Source of the DNA: Pseudomonas sp. Leaf58
GTDB lineage: Bacteria > Pseudomonadota > Gammaproteobacteria > Pseudomonadales > Pseudomonadaceae
Assembly: GCF_003627215.1 (NCBI RefSeq)
Contig: NZ_CP032677.1
Location: 4,531,501 to 4,595,500, forward strand
Reading direction: 5' to 3'
Length of the DNA: 64,000 nucleotides
Below, piece by piece: positions 51,595 to 64,000 of the stretch. Position numbers and translations under genes: made by a program. The notes below the pieces were generated by a model. The model was not told the origin of the DNA. It did not search any database and saw only the letters and a list, made by a program, of their open reading frames with translations. Position 1 is the stretch's first letter, and each line of letters opens with the position of its first letter.

Positions 51595-53670
51595 TCAGAT
51601 CTGTTCGAGCATCAGCCCGGAAATACGCCGAACCTTGCGCGCCACCGCCTCTTCGAAAATGCCCTGGCGCGGCTCGACCAGGCTGAAGCAGTGCTTGGCG
51701 CGGGTGATGCCGGTGTACACCAGTTCCTTGGTCAGCACCGGGTTCAGCGCATCCGGCAACACCAAGGCCGTGTGGCCGAACTCCGAGCCCTGGGATTTGT
51801 GCACGGTCATGGCGAATACCGTTTCCACCTCGTTCAGCCGGCTGGGCAGCACGAAGCGCACCCCGCCACTGCCGTCGTTACGTGGGAAGGCCACGCGCAG
51901 CAAGGGCTCGCCGCGCTCATCCGGCAGACGCAGGGCGATGCCGATGTCACCGTTCATCAGGCCCAGGCCGTAGTCGTTGCGAGTCACCAACACCGGGCGC
52001 CCTTCATACCAGGGCTGTTGGCTGTCGATTAGCCCGGCATTGTGCAGCACTCGCGCCACCCGCTCGTTCAGGCCTTCTACACCCCAGGCACCACGACGTA
52101 CCGCGCACAGCAGCTGGAAGTCCTCGAAGCTGTGCAGCACCTTGCCCGCCCATTGCTCCCACGCCGGGTCGTCGAAGGCGGTGTCGAGTGCCGGCCGGTA
52201 GCGGCCTAGGGTACGCAGGTAACTGCGGTAACCTTGCGGGCCATCGCTGCCGCGGTTGAGGCCGTCGAGCAGCAGGCGGTCGAAGGCGCGGTCCTGTTCG
52301 TGCTTCAGGGCCAGGCTGTGCACGTCGGATGGCGGCGCAGCCAGCAGGTTGCGTGCGGCATAGGATTGCTGGCGGTTCACCAGCCGGGCCAGTAGGCCAA
52401 TGCCGCTGCCTTCGCCGAAGCGCCGCGAAAAGCGCAGCATCACCACCTGTTGCGCCAGCGGGTTGCGCTGTTCATCGCCGGCCTTGAGGCCACTGCCCGC
52501 CAGCGACTGGCCACCGATGTGTTCCAGCCAGGCTTGGGTGGCGGTCGAGTAACAGCCCTCTTCGGCATCGCGGCACAGGTCTCCCAGTACTGCGCCGGCC
52601 TCGACCGAAGCCAACTGGTCCTTGTCACCCAGCAGCACCAGGCGTGCCCGTGGCGGCAAGGCATCGAGCAGGTTCGCCATCATTTCCAGGTCGATCATCG
52701 AGGCCTCGTCGACCACCAGCACGTCCAACGGCAACGGGTTGCCGGCATGGTGGCGGAAGTGCCGCGAGTTAGGGCGGCTGCCCAGCAGGCGGTGCACGGT
52801 GCTGACCTCGGTGGGGATGTGCCCGCGTACCTCGCTGCTGACCTGCAGGCGCTCGACCTGCTGGCCGATGGATTCGGTCAAGCGCGCAGCCGCTTTGCCG
52901 GTCGGCGCGGCCAGGCGGATGCGCAACGGCCGGCCCTGCTCCACCGCCGGCGCTTGCAGCAAGGCCAGCAGGCGCACCACGGTAGTGGTCTTGCCGGTGC
53001 CGGGGCCGCCGGTGATGATGCTGAAACCGGCGCGGGTGGCCAGGGCGCAAGCGAGCTTTTGCCAGTCCACCTGGCCAGCTGGCGCACCGCCGTCGAACAG
53101 CGAAGCCAGGCGCCCAGGCAGATCGGCCAGTGGTGCTTCGGCTTGGGTCAGGCGCTGGCGCAAGGTATGGTCGATGCGCCGCTCGTAACGCCAGTAACGG
53201 CGCAAGTACAGGCGTTCGCCACTGAGCACCAATGGCCGTGCTTGCTGCCCTGGGCTGTCGCCGGCAGCCACCAGCGGGCTGGCAGCAATGCGTTGGCGCC
53301 AGGCGTGCAGGTCGAGGTTGGCCAGCAACTGCGAGGGCAGCAGCAAGGGGCCGGTCAAGGCGTCGCCTTCGGGCGGTAACGACAGGGCGAAGTCGGGCTC
53401 GGCCAGGGTTTGCTGCAAGTCCAGGCAGACATGGCCGTGGCCCAACTGGTGGCTAGCCAGGGCGGCGGCGAGCAACAGCAAGGGGTCGCTACGAGGGGCG
53501 CGCTCTTCCAGGAACGACACGAACGCACGGTCCAGGGCACGCAACCAACCGCGCTCTACCCAGCGATCGAGCAGTTGCAGCAGGTCGCCGCTGTTCTGCT
53601 GTGGCGCCAGCGCCAACAGGTGCTCGGCGTGCAGCGGGGTGGGCAACAGGTCGACGAGGCTTCGGCTCAT
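51595..53670 (-). CDS. recD: Exodeoxyribonuclease V alpha chain RecD
   Basis: A 691-residue 5'-3' helicase subunit of RecBCD. The Walker A loop is TGGPGTGKTTT (about 225-235), DEASMID is the Walker B motif and FAMTVHKSQGSEF is helicase motif V; VYTGITRAK is motif VI. The ATG overlaps the recB stop by 4 bases. The order recC-recB-recD without ptrA is typical of pseudomonads. Confidence 0.97.
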   Translation of the reverse strand: MSRSLVDLLPTPLHAEHLLALAPQQNSGDLLQLLDRWVERGWLRALDRAFVSFLEERAPRSDPLLLLAAALASHQLGHGHVCLDLQQTLAEPDFALSLPPEGDALTGPLLLPSQLLANLDLHAWRQRIAASPLVAAGDSPGQQARPLVLSGERLYLRRYWRYERRIDHTLRQRLTQAEAPLADLPGRLASLFDGGAPAGQVDWQKLACALATRAGFSIITGGPGTGKTTTVVRLLALLQAPAVEQGRPLRIRLAAPTGKAAARLTESIGQQVERLQVSSEVRGHIPTEVSTVHRLLGSRPNSRHFRHHAGNPLPLDVLVVDEASMIDLEMMANLLDALPPRARLVLLGDKDQLASVEAGAVLGDLCRDAEEGCYSTATQAWLEHIGGQSLAGSGLKAGDEQRNPLAQQVVMLRFSRRFGEGSGIGLLARLVNRQQSYAARNLLAAPPSDVHSLALKHEQDRAFDRLLLDGLNRGSDGPQGYRSYLRTLGRYRPALDTAFDDPAWEQWAGKVLHSFEDFQLLCAVRRGAWGVEGLNERVARVLHNAGLIDSQQPWYEGRPVLVTRNDYGLGLMNGDIGIALRLPDERGEPLLRVAFPRNDGSGGVRFVLPSRLNEVETVFAMTVHKSQGSEFGHTALVLPDALNPVLTKELVYTGITRAKHCFSLVEPRQGIFEEAVARKVRRISGLMLEQI

Positions 53671-56600
53671 ATCACGGCTCCGGCAAACAGGTCCTGCTGG
53701 ACGGGCGGGTGCTCGCCACGGAACAGCGCATCGAGGCTTTCGATCAGCTCACGCGGTGGCTTGACGTGGTACACGCCGTGGCCGCTGCTGCTGGCGCCTC
53801 GCAGGAAGATGAACAGGGCGCCGCCGACATGGCGGTCGTAGTCGTAATCCGGCAGGCGCGCGCGCAACTGGCGGTGCAGGGCCAGCAGGTACAGCACGTA
53901 CTGCAAGTCGTAGCGATGCTCGAGGATGGCCTTTTCCATGGCCTGGGCATCGTAGGCCTGGATGTCGGGGCCCAGCCAGTTGGACTTGTAATCGGTCACG
54001 TAATAACGCCCGTCCAGCTCGAACGCCAGGTCGATGAAACCTTTGAACATGCCATTGAGCACGGTTGGTTGCGCCGCCGGGCGCCCCAGGCCGGGATGGG
54101 TGTGGCGTGCCACCAGGCGGTCAAGTTGTTCGGCATCGACTTGGTGGCTGGCGAACCAGAACTCCATCTCGATCTGGTAGTGGCGCAATTGCCCGAGCGT
54201 CACGCTCAGGCCATTGCCCGGCAACGGCAGCGCCTCGCCCAACAGGCGTTGCAGCCACTGGGTCAGCGTAGTTATCCAACCGGTCCAGTCACGGCGGTTA
54301 CAGCGCTGGCCAACGGTCCGCTCGATCAGCTGTGCATTGCCGCCGACCTGGCTGAAGCCCTCGCGGCCCGCCCACTCCAGCAAGCCATGGAGGAACGTGC
54401 CGGGGTTGGGCCCGCGCGGGAAGCGGTGGATATCGCCGCTGTCGGCCGGGACTTCGCGCAGCACCTGAGCGTCGACCACTTCGTCATCGAGCAACTGCTG
54501 GGCCAGGGAGCTGTCGGCACCGAGGGTCTGGTCGCCAACACGTAGGGCGCTATAAGACGCGATCCACCAATGCTCGGCCCCCGCCGCACGGCGCGGCTTG
54601 CGCGCCGGCAGCAGCTCACGCTCGGCATGCGGCATGCGATACGCTTGCTCATTCGCCGGCGGCAGGCCCGGGCAGCTAATGTGCGGGCAGGTGGCGGCCA
54701 AGGCCTGCAGCCAGGCCGTCAATTGCGCCGAGCCCGGCAACGCAAGCCCGCCACCGAGCAGGTAGCCAAATGCCGAGCGATGAAGCTGCGAGCTTTTCTG
54801 GTTGCCACGCTTGAGGTCAGCGACACCCAGCCAGCAAGCATGCTGGGCCCGGGTCAGGGCCACGTAGAGCAGGCGCAAGTCTTCGGCCAGGCGCTCGTCG
54901 TCGGCGCGGTCGATCTGCGGCTGATCCGGGGTGAGGGTGAGATGAGCGTTGCCCTCACTGTCATGCCAGGCCAGCGGCAGGCGACTGCCATCCACCGGCT
55001 TGCTGGTGCAGATGAACGGCAAGTAGACCAACGGGTATTCCAAGCCCTTGGACTTGTGGATGGTCACCACCTTCACCAACTGTTCGTCGCTCTCCAAGCG
55101 CAGGATCTGCTCTTCGCCGGCCTGGCCAGAATTGGCCAAGTGCTCGGCCAAGTGGCGGATCAGCGCCTGTTCGCCGTCCAGTTCACCAGCGGCCTGTTGC
55201 AGCAATTCGGCCAAGTGCAGCAGATTGGTCAGCACCCGCTCGCCATCGGTGCGGCGGATCAACGTGCGCGGCAGTTGGAAGTCATGCAACAGGTGGCGCA
55301 ACATCGGCAGCACCCCCTGGCGCTGCCAGGTGTCGCGGTAATGGCGAAAACGCATGACCCAACCTTCCCAGACACGCTCGTCCTGGTTCAACCGGTCCAG
55401 TGCAGCCAGCGACAGGCCGAGGGTGAGGCTGGCCAGGGCCGCCTTGAGCAGGCGCTCGGAGTCGGGCTCGGCGCAGGCCTTGAGCCAGGCCAGCAAATCG
55501 TGGGCTTCCTGGGCAGCAAACACCGAGTCCTTGTCGGACAGGTACACACTGCGCACCTGGCGCGCGGCCAGCTCGGCACGGACCATCTGCGCTTCATGGC
55601 CATCACGCACCAGGATGGCGATGTCTGATGGCAGGCAGGGGCGCAGTTCGCCGTCGGCATTGCCAAAGCCCGCCGTACCCTCCTGGCCGCCATTGAGCAA
55701 GGCGACGATATGGCTGGCGCAGCTGGCGGCTAACTGTTGGCGGTAGACGCTGCTGGAGACCGGTTCTTGGCTTTCCAGTTGCCAGCATTGCAGGGCTGCG
55801 CAAGCTTCACCGTCGATCAACAGCTGCTCGCCACGGCCTTTGGCACGCACTTCGATGAATGGCAACGGGTTGTCATCGGCCTCGCGGAACAGAAATGCCC
55901 CCCGCCCCGCTTCACGCGCCTCGGCGTGCAGGAACACCTGGTTGACCGCCGCGACCATGGCCTTGCTGGACCGGTAGTTGGTGTCCAGGCTGTGCAGGCG
56001 GCCGCTGGTGGCACGCCGTGCGGCGAGGTAGGTGTAGATGTCGGCGCCGCGGAAGGCGTAGATCGCCTGCTTGGGGTCACCGATCATGAACAGGCCGGTT
56101 TGCGCACGGTTCTCGCTGATTTGGTAGATGCGCTCGAAGATGCCGTACTGCACGGGGTCGGTGTCTTGGAATTCGTCGATCAGCGCGACCGGGAACTGTT
56201 CCCGGATCAGGCAGGCCAGGCGCTCGCCGGCCTCGCTGGCCAACGCTTGCTGCAGGCGCAGCAGCATGTCATCGAAGCCCATCTCCGCACGCCGGCGTTT
56301 TTCCACTTCGAAGCGGGCCGATACCCAGCTGGCGGCGTGCTCGAGCAAGGGAGCATCTGGGCCGTCCAGGGCCTGCAATTGTTGCTGCAAGTTCTGCATG
56401 GCGTCGAGGGCTGGGTGGGTGGGCGGCTCGCCCTTCCAGGCTTCGGCCATACCCGCTGGGGTCAGGCGGGTAAAACCGGTGCCCAGGTCGAGCTCCACCA
56501 GTTGCTCGTCACCGGCCCAGGCGCACAGCTTGTCGAACCACGGCTCGAAATATCGCGCTTGCATCTTGCGGCCGTCGACCTGCTTGGCAGCCAGGGCATC

Positions 56601-57344
56601 ACGGCAGATCTGTCGCAGTTCCTCGGCCCATTGCGCCCAAGGCGCCTTGAGCCGCGCCAACTGCTCAGCGCGTTGCTGCAGCGAGGCGTTGATAAGCTCC
56701 GCAGGTTCCAGCCCATTGTGCTGGGCACGCACGCGACCGAACAGCGGCCGAATACGCGGCAGCAAGGCGTCGGGGCTACCCCAGTTGGCGCGTACCCAGG
56801 CCAGCGCTTCGCCCTGCATGCCATAGCAGAAACGCCGCCAATAATCGCGCATGACCTGGCCCAGCAGGTCGCTGTGGTCGGTTTCCAGGGTCTGGGTGAA
56901 CAGGCTGCCGCTATCGAAAGCGTGCTCGCGCAGCATGCGCTGGCACCAGCCGTGAATGGTCGACACCGCCGCCTCGTCCATCCATTGCACAGCGATTTCC
57001 AGGCGGCCGGCACAGCGTGGCCAGGCGTCTTCCGGGTAGTCGTCACGCAGCTGGTGCAGCAGCGGGTCGGCCGCGGCCAGTTCGCCACGGAAGAACCGTG
57101 CGGCTTCAGCCAGGCGGGCACGGATGCGCTCGCGCAGCTCTTTGGTGGCGGCGTCGGTGAAGGTCACCACAAGGATCTGCGGTGGCAGCAGTTCGCGCTC
57201 GAAGCCCTGCTCGCCACCATGGCCGAGGATCAGGCGCAGGTACAGCGCCGAAATAGTAAAGGTCTTGCCGGTGCCGGCGCTGGCCTCGATCAGCTGGCTG
57301 CCATGCAGCGGGAAACTCAATGCCAGGGGACGGTCCTGGGTCAT
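53667..57344 (-). CDS. recB: Exodeoxyribonuclease V beta chain RecB
   Basis: A 1225-residue UvrD-type 3'-5' helicase joined to a nuclease. The Walker A loop is ASAGTGKTFT near residue 22, IDEFQDTDP is Walker B, and TIHKSKGLEYPLVYLP is motif V. The C-terminal nuclease motif is in FIDLAFELDGRYYVTDYKS. The complex processes double-strand ends, generating RecA-loaded 3' strands at Chi. It overlaps recC and recD by 4 bases on each side. Confidence 0.97.
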   Translation of the reverse strand: MTQDRPLALSFPLHGSQLIEASAGTGKTFTISALYLRLILGHGGEQGFERELLPPQILVVTFTDAATKELRERIRARLAEAARFFRGELAAADPLLHQLRDDYPEDAWPRCAGRLEIAVQWMDEAAVSTIHGWCQRMLREHAFDSGSLFTQTLETDHSDLLGQVMRDYWRRFCYGMQGEALAWVRANWGSPDALLPRIRPLFGRVRAQHNGLEPAELINASLQQRAEQLARLKAPWAQWAEELRQICRDALAAKQVDGRKMQARYFEPWFDKLCAWAGDEQLVELDLGTGFTRLTPAGMAEAWKGEPPTHPALDAMQNLQQQLQALDGPDAPLLEHAASWVSARFEVEKRRRAEMGFDDMLLRLQQALASEAGERLACLIREQFPVALIDEFQDTDPVQYGIFERIYQISENRAQTGLFMIGDPKQAIYAFRGADIYTYLAARRATSGRLHSLDTNYRSSKAMVAAVNQVFLHAEAREAGRGAFLFREADDNPLPFIEVRAKGRGEQLLIDGEACAALQCWQLESQEPVSSSVYRQQLAASCASHIVALLNGGQEGTAGFGNADGELRPCLPSDIAILVRDGHEAQMVRAELAARQVRSVYLSDKDSVFAAQEAHDLLAWLKACAEPDSERLLKAALASLTLGLSLAALDRLNQDERVWEGWVMRFRHYRDTWQRQGVLPMLRHLLHDFQLPRTLIRRTDGERVLTNLLHLAELLQQAAGELDGEQALIRHLAEHLANSGQAGEEQILRLESDEQLVKVVTIHKSKGLEYPLVYLPFICTSKPVDGSRLPLAWHDSEGNAHLTLTPDQPQIDRADDERLAEDLRLLYVALTRAQHACWLGVADLKRGNQKSSQLHRSAFGYLLGGGLALPGSAQLTAWLQALAATCPHISCPGLPPANEQAYRMPHAERELLPARKPRRAAGAEHWWIASYSALRVGDQTLGADSSLAQQLLDDEVVDAQVLREVPADSGDIHRFPRGPNPGTFLHGLLEWAGREGFSQVGGNAQLIERTVGQRCNRRDWTGWITTLTQWLQRLLGEALPLPGNGLSVTLGQLRHYQIEMEFWFASHQVDAEQLDRLVARHTHPGLGRPAAQPTVLNGMFKGFIDLAFELDGRYYVTDYKSNWLGPDIQAYDAQAMEKAILEHRYDLQYVLYLLALHRQLRARLPDYDYDRHVGGALFIFLRGASSSGHGVYHVKPPRELIESLDALFRGEHPPVQQDLFAGAVI

Positions 57345-60300
57345 GCGCCATTCTCCGGGTTGCCCAAGGTCTGCCAAGGGGCGTTGAACAAGGGGCGGTA
57401 CAAGGCTTCGCACCAGTCTTCAAAGGTTTCATCCGCGGTGAGCGCGGCGAAGTCACGAAACTGCCGGGCCAGGGCGATGCTTTCACTGCGCTCGCCGAAG
57501 CTGGTGCGCTCGTCGCCTTCGTAGGCACGGGCTGCTGCGGCCAGGGCTTTGTCCGCATCGTCCTGGGCCAGCCAGGCGAAGGCGGTCTTGGCTGCAACCG
57601 GCAATGGCGCATTCATCGCCGCTTGACGCGCTTCCAACAGGTCGCCCAGCAGTTGCGCCGCCTGCGCTTGCGGTAACGGCGCAAGCAGCAAGGTCAAATC
57701 ACTGGCCACTAATGCACTGTTATAGGCATAGCCCGCCGCGCAGGCCGCCAAATGCGTGACCCAGGGTGCGATCAGGCGGTGCCACTTGAGGTTATTGCGC
57801 CCAGCGCTGATGGTGTTGGGTACCGTGGTGATGCTGAGCAGGCTCTGATCTTCCGCTTGGAACACTCGGCCCAGCCAGCCTTCGAGACGGTGCTGGGCAT
57901 GTTCGAAATGCACCGGCAACGCGCCCTCGATCAATTGTGGCCAACGTTGCAACAACTGCTGATGGCGTTGCAGCAAGTCGGGCAGGGGCTCGATCAGCTC
58001 ACTTTGCAGTTGCTCGCCGAAACCGGCCAGCGGCAGCAAACCACAAGCCTGCAGGCGCCGAGCCTGGGCCTGTAGCGCCTGCTCGGCGTTATCCGGGGCG
58101 GCCAGCGCTGCACCGAGCAGGCTTTCACTGGCACCGTAGCGTTGCAAGGTATCGAGGACGAAGGGTTCCTCGTCCGGGGTCGGCGCCTCCAGCGCCTCGA
58201 AGTACACCTTCAGGCGCTGGCTGAAGAAGTGCCGTACCGGGTGACGCAAAAAGTCGTTCAGCTGGGTAAGGCTCAGGGCTTCATCGTCGAGGTAAGGCGC
58301 CAGGCCTTGCTCACCCTCCTCCCCTTCCTGGCCCTGCTGGTGCAGTACCTGCCACTCGTGGGCAAAGCTGAACAGCGGGCTGCCCTTTTGGAAGTAGCGC
58401 GGGCTGAACGGTTGCAGTGGATGCTCCTGGGTCAGCGCGTGTAGCAGTTGCTCGCCCGGCTCAGCTGGCTGCCCCTGCTCTGCACCCGCCAGCTGCCAGC
58501 CCGCAGCGATGTGATCACGCAACTGGCCAATCAGCACCGAAGCCGGGCGTTCGCTGTTGTCGCGGATACTGCGCCCGACCCAACTGACATACAGCTGGTC
58601 ACGCGCCGAGAGCAACGCTTCAAGCAGCAGGTAGCGGTCATCCTCGCGGCGCGAGCGGTCACCGGGGCGGTAGTCGCTGGCCATAAGGTCGAAGTCCAGC
58701 GGTTGCTGGGCGCGCGGGTAATCACCATCGTTCATGCCCAACAGGCAGACCACTCGGAACGGGATGGCACGCATGGGCATGAGGGTGCAGAAGTTCACCG
58801 AGCCGGCGAGGAAACGCTGGGACAACTTGCCCTGGTCAAGGCCCGACAGCCAGGCTTCCCGCACGACGGTCAGCGGCAATGGGTCTTGCAGGCCGACCGC
58901 TTCGCACACTTCAAGCCAGCTATCGCGCAGGTCCTGCAACTGCATCAGCAGGAACTCGTCGCGCTCACCTTCGGCCAGGAAGAACACCTGCAGTAAGGCG
59001 TGCAGGCGCTCGCCCCACTGGCTGACGGTGGCCGGTTCGGACAAGGCCTGGCAAGCCACGTCGAGCGCGTCCAGCAAAGCAACCAGCGGGCCGATCAGTG
59101 CTGCATCCAGGCCACCGATTTCATCGTAAGGTTCGATGCCATCACAGGCTTCCCCCACGCCCACAGCGTAACCCAACAGCATGCGCCGCAGGCCGAACCG
59201 CCAGCTGTTTTGTTCAAGCCCTGCCGGCAAGCCCAGGCTGGCCCGCTGCTCGGCATTGAGGCCCCAACGGATGCCGGCCCCTTCGATCCAGCGATGCAGG
59301 GTGGGCAGATCGTTTTCGCGAATGCCGAAACGGGCGCGGACTGCTGGTACGTCCAGTAGGTCGAGCACTTCGCTGACGGCGAAGCGGCTATCTGGCAGTT
59401 TGAGCAGGTGCTCCAGGGCAATCAGCAGGGGTTCGCGGCCGCGCTGGCCCTGGTCAGTGAGGGTGAACGGGATGTAGCGCAGGTCGTTGCGCGGCAACTG
59501 GCCAAATACCGCGCGGATATGGGGTGCGTAGGTGTCGATGGCCGGCAGCATGACGATCACGTCACGTGGGCGCAGGGTTGGGTCGGCGCTGAACCGGGCG
59601 AGCAACTGGTCGTGCAGAATCTCGACTTCACGTTGCGGGCTGTGGGCTATGTGAAAGCGGATCGAGCGGTCCTTCGTGGTGTCGACGGGATGCCACTGCT
59701 CGCGGGTTTCGGCGAGCGGGCGCAGTTCGAGGATGTCGTCCTGCAACTGGTTGAGTAGCGTGGTGGGCGAGCCGTCGCTGAACAGGTCGATGCGGCCATC
59801 GCTGAACACGCCCTGGTAACTGCCGGGGTCGTCGTAGCTGTCGAGCAGGTTGATGTAGTCGCGGCCTTGTTTGCCCCATGCGGCGAGCAAGGGGTGGGCA
59901 TGCTGGTGCAGCGACTGGTCGTCCAGCTGCAGGGGCATGCCTTGCTTGCGTTGCTGGCGTTTGTACTGGTGGCGCAGCAGGTCTTTGTCGGCAACGATAT
60001 CGGCCCAATGGTGGCGGCAGGGGTTGTGCACGCACAGCAGCACTTGGCTGAAGCGTGCCAAGCCGGCCAGCGCTTCCAGGGCTTGGGCTGGCAACGAGGA
60101 GATGCCGAACACGATCACTCGCGAGGGCAGCCCTGCAGGTGCCTGTTCCAGGCTGTTGATCCGTTCGATAAAGCGTTGGTGTACCCCGGCGCGGCTCTGC
60201 GCCATGCCCTGCTCGCCGACATCCTCCAGCAATGCACGCCATAGCTCGGCCTGCCAACGGTTACCTGGGGGCAGCGGTTTGCGCTCGCCGCGAGCCGTGT

Positions 60301-60820
60301 TGAGGATGTGCTCGCCTGCAGCCCAGTCCTTGAGCCAGTCGGCACGGTAGACCTGGTACTGGTCGAACAGGTCAGCCAGGCGCTCGGCGAGCTGGTAACG
60401 CTTGCGCAGGTCGCTGTCGTCAGTCAGAAAGCGCCGCAATGGCTCGAAATGCGGGCGCTCGATCAAGGCCGGTAATAGGCGCATCAGGCGCCAGGTCAGC
60501 GGTGCTTTGTCGAGCAGCGAAACTTCAGGAATTTCGTCACGCCCGAGCACGCTTCGGTACAGCTGCCACATGAAACTGCCGGGCAGTTGCACATCGATTG
60601 CGGCGGCGATGCCACAGCCGCCCTGGTCGTCTTCCCGGGGGTCTTCGGCAAGCGCCAATTTCAGCCACTGGGCGATGCCATTGCTTTGGACCAGGGCGAT
60701 TTCGTTCTCCAGCGGCGCCAAGGGGTAGCGACGCATCCAGCTCACCACCAGGCTGCGCAGATCGTCGAGGCGGTTACCGTGGACGATCATGAAGCCGGGG
60801 TGGAGGTTGGTGATGGCCAT
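57341..60820 (-). CDS. recC: Exodeoxyribonuclease V gamma chain RecC
   Basis: A 1159-residue subunit that recognises Chi and splits the DNA strands. It begins MAITNLHPGFMIVHGNRLDDL, and IALVQSNGIAQWLKLALA and RVVCLLGMNDGDYPR are typical RecC blocks of the inactivated helicase and nuclease folds. AGGGAA precedes the ATG. It is the first gene of the recCBD operon; upstream in the same direction is the rRNA operon with its terminator. Confidence 0.96.
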   Translation of the reverse strand: MAITNLHPGFMIVHGNRLDDLRSLVVSWMRRYPLAPLENEIALVQSNGIAQWLKLALAEDPREDDQGGCGIAAAIDVQLPGSFMWQLYRSVLGRDEIPEVSLLDKAPLTWRLMRLLPALIERPHFEPLRRFLTDDSDLRKRYQLAERLADLFDQYQVYRADWLKDWAAGEHILNTARGERKPLPPGNRWQAELWRALLEDVGEQGMAQSRAGVHQRFIERINSLEQAPAGLPSRVIVFGISSLPAQALEALAGLARFSQVLLCVHNPCRHHWADIVADKDLLRHQYKRQQRKQGMPLQLDDQSLHQHAHPLLAAWGKQGRDYINLLDSYDDPGSYQGVFSDGRIDLFSDGSPTTLLNQLQDDILELRPLAETREQWHPVDTTKDRSIRFHIAHSPQREVEILHDQLLARFSADPTLRPRDVIVMLPAIDTYAPHIRAVFGQLPRNDLRYIPFTLTDQGQRGREPLLIALEHLLKLPDSRFAVSEVLDLLDVPAVRARFGIRENDLPTLHRWIEGAGIRWGLNAEQRASLGLPAGLEQNSWRFGLRRMLLGYAVGVGEACDGIEPYDEIGGLDAALIGPLVALLDALDVACQALSEPATVSQWGERLHALLQVFFLAEGERDEFLLMQLQDLRDSWLEVCEAVGLQDPLPLTVVREAWLSGLDQGKLSQRFLAGSVNFCTLMPMRAIPFRVVCLLGMNDGDYPRAQQPLDFDLMASDYRPGDRSRREDDRYLLLEALLSARDQLYVSWVGRSIRDNSERPASVLIGQLRDHIAAGWQLAGAEQGQPAEPGEQLLHALTQEHPLQPFSPRYFQKGSPLFSFAHEWQVLHQQGQEGEEGEQGLAPYLDDEALSLTQLNDFLRHPVRHFFSQRLKVYFEALEAPTPDEEPFVLDTLQRYGASESLLGAALAAPDNAEQALQAQARRLQACGLLPLAGFGEQLQSELIEPLPDLLQRHQQLLQRWPQLIEGALPVHFEHAQHRLEGWLGRVFQAEDQSLLSITTVPNTISAGRNNLKWHRLIAPWVTHLAACAAGYAYNSALVASDLTLLLAPLPQAQAAQLLGDLLEARQAAMNAPLPVAAKTAFAWLAQDDADKALAAAARAYEGDERTSFGERSESIALARQFRDFAALTADETFEDWCEALYRPLFNAPWQTLGNPENGA

Positions 60821-60923
60821 TGAGCGTTCCCTGGAAGGCAGTGAATTCTGATGCGGCACGATATCACGGGGCATGCCCAGGACCATGGCGCGCATGGAGA
60901 CAAGAGTTTCCGACCGGAAAAGA

Positions 60924-60959
60924 CAAAACCCCTACCTGCATGCGCAGATAGGGGTTTTG
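60924..60959 (-). terminator. Rho-independent terminator of the rRNA operon
   Basis: CAAAACCCCTA (60924-60934) and TAGGGGTTTTG (60949-60959) form a stem extended by CTGC/GCAG. On the minus strand the stem ends in TTTTG, 11 bases past the 5S gene. Confidence 0.85.
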
Positions 60960-60969
60960 CGAAATGAAT

Positions 60970-61085
60970 CTTGACGATGACCTACTCTCACATGGGGAAA
61001 CCCCACACTACCATCGGCGATGCATCGTTTCACTACTGAGTTCGGGATGGGATCAGGTGGTTCCAATGCTCTATGGTCGTCAAGA
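60970..61085 (-). rRNA. rrf: 5S ribosomal RNA
   Basis: The minus strand reads TTCTTGACGACCATAGAGCA at its start, then the conserved ACCTGATCCCATCCCGAACT and GTGTGGGGTTTCCCCATGTG, ending GGTCATCGTCAAG; about 116 bases. The ends are estimated from the pairing of the first and last stems. Confidence 0.95.
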
Positions 61086-61225
61086 AATTCTGTAGCCAGA
61101 ATGTCCAGATGGACAGCCCAGCGAATTCGGATATGTGATATTTGTGGTTCGTTGCGAACTTTCGGTTCGTATCATCTTCACCACCACAATTTGGCTTCGT
61201 GCGCAAATTGCTTGGGTGTTATATG
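61086..61225 (-). other. 23S-5S spacer of the rRNA operon
   Basis: A 140-base spacer without a tRNA gene. It is part of the rRNA transcript; no other feature was seen. Confidence 0.7.

Positions 61226-64000
<2,775 letters not shown>

Overview
The window comes from a fluorescent Pseudomonas of the P. putida group. The evidence is the high G+C content, dense Shine-Dalgarno-led genes with many ATGA overlaps, about a dozen P. putida-type REP elements between genes, and a set of genes that are hallmarks of that group: a short LOV photoreceptor with a class II LitR regulator, the LuxR solo PpoR, the HBM chemoreceptor McpS, the cyanide-insensitive oxidase CioAB and catabolic pcaHG. I count 49 protein-coding genes (one cut by the left edge) and the 3' part of an rRNA operon at the right edge.

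Left part (1-12 kb): a partial flavodoxin; a light-response module (LOV protein, PilZ-like protein, MerR/LitR regulator); a monooxygenase-like membrane protein; folM with two small partners; an alpha/beta hydrolase; fabV (triclosan-tolerant enoyl-ACP reductase); a cytochrome b561/PepSY pair; a thiolase; and metE. Next (12-24 kb) come an unusual methylenetetrahydrofolate-reductase-like protein with a cysteine-rich tail, the cstA-yjiX-yjiA type transporter/GTPase operon, a MapZ-like PilZ protein, a purine permease, radA, mscL, fpr, ppoR and rlmG.

Middle (24-40 kb): cioAB with a small DUF2474 gene, an MFS exporter, a second purine permease overlapping trmA, pcaHG with a PcaQ-like operator, a zinc metallopeptidase, mcpS, ggt, and a quinone-stress group (LysR regulator, mdaB, YgiN-like monooxygenase).

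The most interesting region is 40.1-45.9 kb: six tightly packed genes related to E. coli ynbABCD, namely a CDP-alcohol phosphatidyltransferase, a hydrolase-methyltransferase fusion, a PAP2/dual-specificity-phosphatase fusion, an unknown membrane protein, a PlsC-type acyltransferase and a CDP-diglyceride synthase. Together they contain every enzyme class needed to build and tailor a phospholipid of unknown head group. The cluster ends at a perfect 36-bp inverted repeat. Right of it are a dmeR/dmeF cobalt-nickel efflux pair with a clear operator, a cupin, mmsAB with a divergent LysR gene, the recC-recB-recD operon, and then 5S and most of 23S rRNA, all on the minus strand.

No CRISPR array, insertion sequence, prophage, tRNA or defence island is visible. 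Family and pathway statements rest on recognised motifs and recalled family knowledge; no database search was run.
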